Made by a program: the position numbers and the translations under genes
In this document: positions 23,699 through 29,675 of the stretch, in pieces
Layout: every line of letters starts with the position of its first letter
How positions within the stretch are numbered: the stretch's first letter is position 1
Notes under the pieces: generated by a model
Seen by the model: only the letters and a program-made list of their open reading frames with translations
What the model was told of the DNA's origin: nothing
Database searches by the model: none
NCBI GenBank assembly: GCA_026394075.1
Contig: JAPKYX010000160.1
Location: forward strand, 1-36,191
DNA from: Acidobacteriota bacterium
Lineage (GTDB): Bacteria; Acidobacteriota; Terriglobia; Bryobacterales; Bryobacteraceae
Direction of reading: 5' to 3'
Length of the DNA: 36,191 bases

Positions 23699-24223
23699 CT
23701 AGTTCAGTATCTTCCAGCGGTGCACGCCCAGAAAATTGGGGTTCAGCCGCAACGGCCGCCAACGCGGGTCGGGATGCAAGCTTAGCTCCGCCACGGTGGG
23801 CCGCCGAATCTCGCCGGGCTTGGCACCAGTGTGATAGATCACGTCCGCGCCCAGCAGGATCATCGCGTGGTGCGGCTGGTCCTGTTCCAGGTTCAGATAG
23901 AACAGCAGATCGCCCGGGCGCGCCGCCCGCAGGTCACGATCCACAAAGGTGGTGTTGAACGCCCGCAGAGTCTGGGCGTCGGCAAAATGCCGTGGACCTT
24001 CGGGTGTCGCAAACAGCGGGCTCAAGCGGCTCTTCATCGACCGCAAGGCTTCACGGTAGGCGAACCGCAGCAGCGCCGCGCAGTCCACCACTTCCGGCGC
24101 GGGTTGGCCTGAGTATTGGCTTTCGGCCCAGCGGCAGAACTCCCGGCGGAAGGTCTCGCGGTCCGCCGGATGGGTGAATCGCGGAGCAGTCAGCATGAAG
24201 AGAAAAGTGTAGCGTGCCACCAC
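23699..24223 (-). CDS. DUF1175 family protein (YfaT/MagC-like)
   Basis: 174 residues from GTG 24223, or 165 from ATG 24196. Key segments are VVDCAALLRFAYREAL, FATPEGPRHFADAQTLRAFN, RAARPGDLLFYLNL, and QPHHAMILLGADVIYHTG. The Cys48 followed by a helix and the later His118/His119 at the start of a strand resemble an NlpC/P60 (papain-like) Cys-His arrangement, so a peptidoglycan amidase or peptidase activity is a reasonable inference. DUF1175 itself has no established function. The family accompanies A2M genes in E. coli (yfaT-yfaS) and Pseudomonas (mag). Its TAG stop directly abuts the A2M ATG. The N-terminus is only weakly hydrophobic, so export is uncertain. Confidence 0.85.
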   Translation of the reverse strand: MVARYTFLFMLTAPRFTHPADRETFRREFCRWAESQYSGQPAPEVVDCAALLRFAYREALRSMKSRLSPLFATPEGPRHFADAQTLRAFNTTFVDRDLRAARPGDLLFYLNLEQDQPHHAMILLGADVIYHTGAKPGEIRRPTVAELSLHPDPRWRPLRLNPNFLGVHRWKILN

Positions 24224-24248
24224 TCTGCCTGATGGCTACCTCGCCTGT

Positions 24249-24254
24249 TAGAAT
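24249..24254 (+). promoter_or_regulatory. TAGAAT -10 candidate for bacterioferritin
   Basis: TAGAAT ends 8 bases before the ATG at 24263, placing a predicted transcript start at about 24261, so the message would be nearly leaderless. No strong -35 is visible and no Shine-Dalgarno sequence precedes the gene. Confidence 0.35.
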
Positions 24255-24262
24255 CGGCAGTG

Positions 24263-24745
24263 ATGAAAGGCAACCCGGAAGTTATCGCATATCTGCAGGA
24301 GACCCTGCGCGCCGAACTAACGGCGATCAATCAGTATTTTCTCCACGCGGAGATGATGGAAAATTGGGGCTACTTGAAGGCAGCCGCTTACACCCGCAAG
24401 GAATCCATCGAAGAGATGCAGCACGCGGAAAAGTTGATCGAACGCATCCTCTACCTGGATGGCGCTCCCAACATGAGCGAACTGTTCCCGCTGCGGATTG
24501 GCCAGAACTTGAAGGCCCAGTTGGAGAATGACCTCCAGCTGGAGTACGAAGCCATTCCCCGCTTAAACAAAGCGATCAATGCCGCCGTCGCGGCAGGCGA
24601 TAATGGTTCTCGCGATCTTTTTGAAAAGATCCTGGTGGATGAAGAACACCACGTGGATTATCTCGAAGCCCAGCTCCACATGATCCAGGAGATGGGCTAT
24701 GAGAATTATCTGACCCAGCAGATTGGCGAAGGCGCAGGCCACTAG
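24263..24745 (+). CDS. bfr: Bacterioferritin
   Basis: 160 residues from ATG 24263 (an adjacent GTG at 24260 would add one). Numbering from this ATG puts every ferroxidase-centre residue where E. coli Bfr has it: E18, E51, H54, E94, E127 and H130. Met52, the axial heme ligand, is also present. The protein should form a 24-subunit heme-bearing iron-storage shell that oxidises Fe(II) and stores ferric mineral in the cytoplasm. It diverges from the DUF1175 gene across a 39-bp gap. No Fe-responsive operator is visible. Confidence 0.97.
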   Translation: MKGNPEVIAYLQETLRAELTAINQYFLHAEMMENWGYLKAAAYTRKESIEEMQHAEKLIERILYLDGAPNMSELFPLRIGQNLKAQLENDLQLEYEAIPRLNKAINAAVAAGDNGSRDLFEKILVDEEHHVDYLEAQLHMIQEMGYENYLTQQIGEGAGH

Positions 24746-24775
24746 TCCGCCCGCTTCGGCGTCACCGGAGCGGAC
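24745..24775. other. Weak hairpin after bacterioferritin
   Basis: GTCCGC (24745-24750) pairs with GCGGAC (24770-24775). There is no following T-run, so it is at best a weak 3' structure between bfr and the receiver-like gene. Confidence 0.3.
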
Positions 24776-24801
24776 CAGAAGTTACACCAGACAGGAGGGC
24801 T

Positions 24802-25173
24802 ATGCCCGGACCGAGAAAGATTGTCGCCGTATTGGACGATCTCATGTTTCGAGTGAAGATCAATGAGACCGCCAAGCGGTCGGGCTTTGAGACTTCGTTT
24901 GTGAAGACGGAAGCCGATGTGATGGCGCTGGCCAAAGAGGGGCCGGTGCTGATCATTCTCGACCTGAACTGCAACTCCGTGGAAACGGTGGACGTGGCAG
25001 TGAAGTTGAAGGCGTCGGAGTTTAAGTCGATCCCCCTGATCGCCTTCGTATCGCACGTGCAAGGCGAACTGAAGCAGAAGGCCCAGGAAGCCGGCATCGA
25101 CATGGTGCTGGCCCGCAGTGCCTTCTCCCAGAACCTGCCGCAACTGCTGAAGCGCTACAGCGGCACGTATTAG
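24802..25173 (+). CDS. Degenerate response-regulator receiver protein
   Basis: 123 residues with a CheY-like alternation of strands and helices and no output domain. The acidic pair D12-D13 and the phospho-acceptor position D54 (LIILDLN) are present, with S84 at the Ser/Thr switch position. The conserved Lys-Pro near the end is replaced (MVLARSAFS has Arg105-Ser). A receiver with an altered lysine may be phosphorylated inefficiently or act as a docking module, as inference. A good AGGAGG lies three bases before the ATG. It may be cotranscribed with bfr (56-bp gap). It converges on the outer-membrane protein gene with a 9-bp gap. Confidence 0.82.
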   Translation: MPGPRKIVAVLDDLMFRVKINETAKRSGFETSFVKTEADVMALAKEGPVLIILDLNCNSVETVDVAVKLKASEFKSIPLIAFVSHVQGELKQKAQEAGIDMVLARSAFSQNLPQLLKRYSGTY

Positions 25174-25182
25174 CCCACCCGC

Positions 25183-26718
25183 TTAGCGCGCCGTGTCCAG
25201 CCTGAACCTCAGGAACACCTGCGCGCCCACGGGCGTCGAGCTGTAGTCAGCGCGCAGGCTGGCGCTGGGCCGGTAGATCATCGCTTGCCCACCCATTGAG
25301 GCCGATAACCATCGCGCCGGGCGCGGCAGATCATGCCCGTAGCCCAGCGTCAATGCCGATACTTGCCCAATCCGCGTCGCCTCACCGGTGTCGAAGCGTA
25401 GCGTCGAATCGCGGTCGGTCCTCTCCGCCCGGCCCCACGCCCAGTGCTTCTTCCAGCGCAGCGTCGATTCCGCCAGATAGCTGTTGGCCAGGCCATGGGA
25501 GCGATCCTGCCCCCAGACCAGCGTGGAGGCGATATAGCCCCGGCTGAGCGGGCGGACGTGTTGCGCGGAGGCAGTAACTCGCGGCCCTTCCGGCAGCGCT
25601 CCACCGGAGAACTGGATGGCCCAGCGCGACGTGGGCTGCACGGTGACACGCGTTGACCACGCGTCCATTTTGCCCTTCTCCAGATTCCAGCGCCGCTCAT
25701 CCGGCTCCCGGCCATTGAAGCCGGAAACCTCAAACGTCACGCGCCGGTGAGTGACGCCGACGGTCACCACGTTGTTGGCGATGTGAGTGGCGTCCTGGTA
25801 ATGGTGCCCCAGCACGGCCATGGGATTTTCAGAGGCCGACAGCCGATGCGGAAACGCCGGCGGCCCCAGCGCAGGTTCACCCCGTGGGCCACCATAGACC
25901 ATCACCGAAGTCCGCTCCCCCACTGGCAGCGTGTACTGGGCCGCCAGTTCGATGAACAGATCATGCGGATGTTGCCCATCCGCCAGCGGCTTGCCGTAAG
26001 CCGTCTCGCCCGTCTGGAACAGCAGCGGGTAGCGGCGGCCGGTAATGGTGGCTGGATCCAGCGACAGCATGGACCGCAGCGTCAGAGTTCCCCGCCCCCA
26101 CTGGCGCGACGCCATCGGCATGATCCAGTTCGGCGCAAACAACTTCTCCCCGCCGCGAGCGGTGGATTGCGCCGTGTAGACCAGATGCGCCTGCCCCATC
26201 GTCATCACTGACCAGTCACTCACCTTGGAGTGCGTCATGTACATCGGCTGGTCCGCGGGCCGCAACGAAGTACCGGACAAATACGGCATCATCGCGCTAT
26301 CCATGGGGCTGATGGTGATCTCATCCGGGTTGATGCCTTCATAGAGGCCCCGGCCCGCCTTCCACCCGGCCCAGCATTCCTGGCACACGCCCTTGCGCTT
26401 CTCACCGGGCTTCAGCTTCTCGGTGAGATTGGCGCCACAGCTGCATTCCTGCTCAAAGGCGCATTCATTGCAGCCTCCGCGGATGCAGCACGAATAGCGG
26501 CGCTCTCCGGCCAGCGTCCGCTTGCAAGCCAGCATCACTTTCGAGAACTCGGCCGCCTTCCCGTCCTTCTGCAACTGCCGCGCGCGCTTCAAGTCGGCGG
26601 CGGCTTTGGATGGCTTCAGGTTCTTCTTGCCAGTGGAATGGCTCCACGCCAAGCCGGGAAACAACAGGACGACGGCTGAAAGTGCGGCAAGCCACCGGGC
26701 TCGGCCCCGGGCGCTCAC
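25183..26718 (-). CDS. Outer-membrane beta-barrel protein with Cys-rich N-terminal domain, probably metal-related
   Basis: 511 residues from GTG 26718. A signal peptide (RWLAALSAVVLLFPGLAWS) is followed by a charged helix and a compact cluster of nine cysteines at residues 65-115 (SCCIRGGCNECAFEQECSC, then VCQEC). From ~130 on, the protein shows alternating strands ending in an aromatic-terminated region (GAQVFLRFRLDTAR), as in a porin-like barrel, with Met/His-rich patches (MPYLSG, MYMTHSKVSDWSVMTMG, GQHPHDLF). No named family is recalled with certainty. The Cys/Met/His content and operon partners suggest handling of copper or another soft metal. GTG overlaps the upstream TGA (GTGA). Confidence 0.78.
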   Translation of the reverse strand: MSARGRARWLAALSAVVLLFPGLAWSHSTGKKNLKPSKAAADLKRARQLQKDGKAAEFSKVMLACKRTLAGERRYSCCIRGGCNECAFEQECSCGANLTEKLKPGEKRKGVCQECWAGWKAGRGLYEGINPDEITISPMDSAMMPYLSGTSLRPADQPMYMTHSKVSDWSVMTMGQAHLVYTAQSTARGGEKLFAPNWIMPMASRQWGRGTLTLRSMLSLDPATITGRRYPLLFQTGETAYGKPLADGQHPHDLFIELAAQYTLPVGERTSVMVYGGPRGEPALGPPAFPHRLSASENPMAVLGHHYQDATHIANNVVTVGVTHRRVTFEVSGFNGREPDERRWNLEKGKMDAWSTRVTVQPTSRWAIQFSGGALPEGPRVTASAQHVRPLSRGYIASTLVWGQDRSHGLANSYLAESTLRWKKHWAWGRAERTDRDSTLRFDTGEATRIGQVSALTLGYGHDLPRPARWLSASMGGQAMIYRPSASLRADYSSTPVGAQVFLRFRLDTAR

Positions 26719-27776
26719 TGTGCCTCCAATGTGAAAGGCGTCGCGATCACCTTTCCGCCCGACTGGACCTCCAGCCACGCCTGATACTTGCCCGGCTTCG
26801 GCAACCGGACCAGAAACTTCTCCGCCGACGTCTCATCCGCCGGATGAGAATGCACCAGCGTTTCGCCATCTTCGTGCAGGATGATCAAATGGCCCATCGC
26901 GCCCAAGTAAGGCTCCAGCGGGAGAGCGGGGGTCAGCTTTAGATCGAGCACTCCCGTGCGCCCCACCTTCGGCAGTGGACCCACGGCAAGCGTCAACGGA
27001 CTCGGCACCACCGGAGCGGCCGACGGGCCCTTCACCTTCAGCTTGGTAGCCACCACCTGTGAGCCCTTGCCGCGCGGGGCCATGTCCGCAAACACTAGGT
27101 AGTCTCCTCCCGCTGGCCAGTCAAACTTCAGCTGGAAGGATCCATCGGCCTTGGGTTCCGGATGCAGGTGGAGAAACACCTGACGGTCCCGGCGGATGGC
27201 GATCAGGTGCAGCTTCTTTTCGTGCACCGTATCGAACTCCTTCACTTGACCTTTCTCCAGCTCCTTCACCGACATGATCTTCAACGTCATGTCCTCGGGC
27301 TTGCCTTCGAGTTCCAGCTTGTAGCCGGGCAAGCGTTTCCCGGTAGCCGGGCGGGCATCGCCTACCTCTAACCCAAACTCGCGCGTGAACGCCGGTTGAT
27401 CGGGTGGCGTCAGCGTTAGGCGCATCCGGAAGGTACCGCCATGGACGAAGACCGGATGCAGGCCGTAGTCTCCAGGAATTCCTTCCGGGTGTGCAGTCTC
27501 TGAGATCTTCGGCATGCCCGCCATCGATGGCATGTCGATCACCGCCACTAGCTGCGCTCGGATGACGGGCATGGCCCCCATCACGGGGTCAGACTTGCGG
27601 GGATCGCGCAGGCTGATCTCCAGGTGCATCTCCTCGCGAGCGGCAAGGCCGCCCTCGGGCAGGCGCAAAGTCACTTCATACGGGTCATTCGGAGAAGTTT
27701 GGGCCGGGACACACAGTCCCCCGGCGATGAATAGAACAAACAATGGCGCAGTCATGCGCGCAGAAAATGGGAACAC
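26715..27776 (-). CDS. Secreted FixH/YtkA-like two-domain protein
   Basis: 353 residues from GTG 27776, chosen because AGGAG (27787-27783) lies six bases upstream; the internal ATG at 27755 has none. A signal peptide follows (APLFVLFIAGGLCVPAQ). The N-terminal half is an Ig-like FixH/YtkA-type domain (VTLRLPEGGLAAREEMHLEI, AVIDMPSMAGMPKI, GTFRMRLTLT). The second half has two similar segments rich in histidine (HEKKLHLIAIRRD..FLHLHPE and GAMGHLIILHEDGETLVHSHP). Such proteins accompany copper and cytochrome-oxidase genes. Probably periplasmic, binding metal or aiding the barrel protein encoded next; the role is inferred. Confidence 0.82.
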   Translation of the reverse strand: MFPFSARMTAPLFVLFIAGGLCVPAQTSPNDPYEVTLRLPEGGLAAREEMHLEISLRDPRKSDPVMGAMPVIRAQLVAVIDMPSMAGMPKISETAHPEGIPGDYGLHPVFVHGGTFRMRLTLTPPDQPAFTREFGLEVGDARPATGKRLPGYKLELEGKPEDMTLKIMSVKELEKGQVKEFDTVHEKKLHLIAIRRDRQVFLHLHPEPKADGSFQLKFDWPAGGDYLVFADMAPRGKGSQVVATKLKVKGPSAAPVVPSPLTLAVGPLPKVGRTGVLDLKLTPALPLEPYLGAMGHLIILHEDGETLVHSHPADETSAEKFLVRLPKPGKYQAWLEVQSGGKVIATPFTLEAQ

Positions 27777-27828
27777 AAAACGCTCCTGTCAGTTCCTTGA
27801 AATGGGAAACGTGGAACGGGAGAAAAGA

Positions 27829-28137
27829 TCAGATGCGCAGGGAGGTCAGTCGAGGCGGAGAGGCGTTGGCCGGGGGCAACTGCGTCACCGAATAAGCCAC
27901 GGCGACAGGAAACATCAGGGGTGAAGCTTCCAAGGCCGGTGAGAGATCAAAACTCAGCTGGTCGAAAACCGCCGCCACATCCTTGCACAGCTTCTGGGTC
28001 GAGTGGCCGGATTCCGGGGCATGCTTCGGGCAATGCGGCACCTGCGGAGGCGTCAGGTCACAGGCCAGCGCACACTGCACAAAAAACAGCAGTGCGACCA
28101 TGGCCAACCAAGCGACGCTGCGTCCGGGGAACCTCAT
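27829..28137 (-). CDS. Small secreted Cys/His protein, first gene of the putative metal operon
   Basis: 102 residues: a signal peptide (SVAWLAMVALLFFVQCALA), then a short segment dense in soft-metal ligands (CDLTPPQVPHCPKHAPESGH with a further Cys at position 51), then a plain C-terminus. No family is recognised. It is followed 52 bases later by the FixH/YtkA-like gene. Its upstream region (28138-28233) is shared with the divergent DUF1080 gene. I looked there for a CueR- or CopY-type operator and did not see one. Confidence 0.75.
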   Translation of the reverse strand: MRFPGRSVAWLAMVALLFFVQCALACDLTPPQVPHCPKHAPESGHSTQKLCKDVAAVFDQLSFDLSPALEASPLMFPVAVAYSVTQLPPANASPPRLTSLRI

Positions 28138-28233
28138 GCGGCTACTTTCAACCTAACATGTCGGATGCCGCCCGCTTCGGTTTGGTTGCGGCGGCAGTTC
28201 ATCCCGGCGGCGGCGGCGCGTTATCATGACCCC

Positions 28234-29184
28234 GTGAAGCTTGCCTGGTTAATGCTTGTGATCGCCTCGGCGTTGGTGGCCGGTGATGCTGACTTCAATG
28301 GCCGCTGGAACTTGACCGTCACCGGTGACCCGCGCGGTCGCGCCTGGTGGCTGGAGATTTCCGGGGCCGGTTCCAAGAACTTGAAGGGCCGTTTTGTCGG
28401 TGCCCCCGGCGGACAGCCGGAAGGCCGGATGGGCGGGCAACTGGAAGAGATTCCGGAACTGAAGATTGACCGCGGCCAGTTGGAATTTGTCTTCAATCGC
28501 GACTACAAGCCCACCGGCAAGCGCGGCCTCTACCGCGCCCGCATCGAGGGCCGCAAACTGGTGGGTTCGCTGGTCGTCGATGGACTGCCCCGCGCGCAGT
28601 TCACGGGCGAGCGGGCACCCGAGATTCGCGACAAGGATGACAGTGCCTGGAAGCCGGGCAAAGTCTCCAATCTGCTCGCCGCCCAGGACTTGGCCCGGTG
28701 GAAAACGGCGCTCGGCCCAGTGAAGGGCTGGAGCTTCCAGAACGGCCTGCTCACGAATTCGCAGGGCGCCCCAGACCTGATCTCCACCGAGAAATTCTGG
28801 AATTTCGAACTGCATGCGGAATACCGCATCGGCCCCAAGTCCAATTCCGGCATCTCCCTGCGGGACCGCTACGAGATTCAGATCGAGGACACCCACGGCA
28901 AGCCCACGGACACGCACTCGATGGGGGCCGTCTACTCACGAATCGTGCCCAGCCTGGACGCGGCGGCGCCCGCTGGCGAGTGGCAGACGGTGGACATCCG
29001 CCTGGTGGGCCGCACCGTGACGGTGACGCTGAACGGCAAACTGGTGATCGACAAGCGGGAGATTGAAGGGCTAACCGCCATGGCTCACGATCCCGATGAA
29101 GCAGCCCCCGGTCCACTGTGCATTCAAGGCGACCATGGCCTGGTCGAATTCCGCGCCCTGACGTTGACCACGTTGATCCGCTAA
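28234..29184 (+). CDS. Secreted DUF1080 (3-keto-disaccharide hydrolase-like) protein
   Basis: 316 residues from GTG 28234, which places a signal peptide (KLAWLMLVIASALVAG) at the front. Residues ~18-125 form a lipocalin-like beta segment (DFNGRWNLTVTGD, GLYRARIEGRKLVGSLVVDG). Residues ~150-316 are a concanavalin-like DUF1080 domain: WSFQNGLLTNSQGAPDLIST, FELHAEYRIGPKSNSGISLR, YEIQIEDTHG, GEWQTVDIRLVGRTVTVTLN, GPLCIQGDHGLVEFRAL. The Pfam name is 3-keto-disaccharide hydrolase; activity of this member is unproven. The frame is open back to 28003, but that part is antisense to the small Cys/His gene. CrcB follows after 32 bases. Confidence 0.9.
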   Translation: MKLAWLMLVIASALVAGDADFNGRWNLTVTGDPRGRAWWLEISGAGSKNLKGRFVGAPGGQPEGRMGGQLEEIPELKIDRGQLEFVFNRDYKPTGKRGLYRARIEGRKLVGSLVVDGLPRAQFTGERAPEIRDKDDSAWKPGKVSNLLAAQDLARWKTALGPVKGWSFQNGLLTNSQGAPDLISTEKFWNFELHAEYRIGPKSNSGISLRDRYEIQIEDTHGKPTDTHSMGAVYSRIVPSLDAAAPAGEWQTVDIRLVGRTVTVTLNGKLVIDKREIEGLTAMAHDPDEAAPGPLCIQGDHGLVEFRALTLTTLIR

Positions 29185-29204
29185 ATGACGCCGCATCGTC
29201 TGAC

Positions 29205-29210
29205 GGAAGG
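29205..29210 (+). promoter_or_regulatory. Ribosome-binding site that fixes the crcB start
   Basis: GGAAGG lies six bases before GTG 29217. This decides for the short CrcB form over the longer open frame starting within the DUF1080 gene. Confidence 0.7.
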
Positions 29211-29216
29211 CAACCG

Positions 29217-29564
29217 GTGATCTGGCTGGCAGTGGCATTGGGCAGTGCGGCGGGCGGGTTGCTGCGCTTTGGCCTTTCCACCTGGTTGACCGGTCGCGTC
29301 CTGCCCTTCCCGTGGCCGATCCTGCTGATCAACGTGGCCGGCAGCTTCTTGATTGGCTGGTGGCTGAAATCCCCGTTGCCTCCCACTTGGCGAGCCTTCC
29401 TGGTGCCCGGACTCTGTGGCGGGTTCACCACTTTTTCTACCTTTAGCGCCGACACGCTGGCGGTTTGGGAACTGTCACCCGTCCGCGCCGTGGCCTATGT
29501 CCTTGCATCGGTTGGCCTATCGCTGGGTGCAGCATGGCTGGGCATGACCGTCCGGCGGCCCTAG
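29217..29564 (+). CDS. crcB: Fluoride channel CrcB/Fluc
   Basis: 115 residues from GTG 29217, a four-helix membrane protein. Signature motifs are ALGSAAGGLLRFGLS (GGxxxxxxR opening), INVAGSFLIGW, and the break-helix Na+/Phe-box region GGFTTFSTFS. Fluc channels export fluoride passively as dual-topology dimers. Length is within the usual 110-130. Upstream there is only 32 bp to the DUF1080 stop, so it is probably cotranscribed with that gene. I saw no fluoride-riboswitch core. Confidence 0.93.
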   Translation: MIWLAVALGSAAGGLLRFGLSTWLTGRVLPFPWPILLINVAGSFLIGWWLKSPLPPTWRAFLVPGLCGGFTTFSTFSADTLAVWELSPVRAVAYVLASVGLSLGAAWLGMTVRRP

Positions 29565-29640
29565 AATCACGTCAGGCAATCATTCAGTTACGTATTTGTA
29601 ACGGAATCGTGACATAGGTAAGCTACCCTAGAATTTCGTC
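29559..29640. promoter_or_regulatory. Promoter/operator region of the TonB receptor
   Basis: GTTAC-gtattt-GTAAC (29587-29602) is a clean 5-bp-arm dyad. CCCTAGAAT..CGTC occurs twice, at 29559-29573 and 29626-29640 (13 of 15 identical, 67-bp offset); each copy holds a TAGAAT that could be a -10. The second copy predicts a start near 29641, leaving a ~35-base leader with GAGG (29668-29671) four bases before the ATG. The dyad sits upstream of the second TAGAAT, where an activator or repressor could bind. No -35 with standard spacing is convincing. Confidence 0.4.
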
Positions 29641-29675
29641 GTGCTCTCCGTAGAGCAAACTCCATCCGAGGTACT

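Noticed and set aside
28003..28233. Longer N-terminus for the DUF1080 protein
   Set aside because: It is antisense to the small Cys/His protein and would bury the signal peptide that begins at GTG 28234.
28138..28233. CueR- or CopY-type copper operator in the divergent region
   Set aside because: No dyad matching those operators is present; the region is mainly GC-rich simple sequence.
29184..29217. Fluoride riboswitch before crcB
   Set aside because: Only 32 bp separate it from the previous gene and no conserved riboswitch core is visible.
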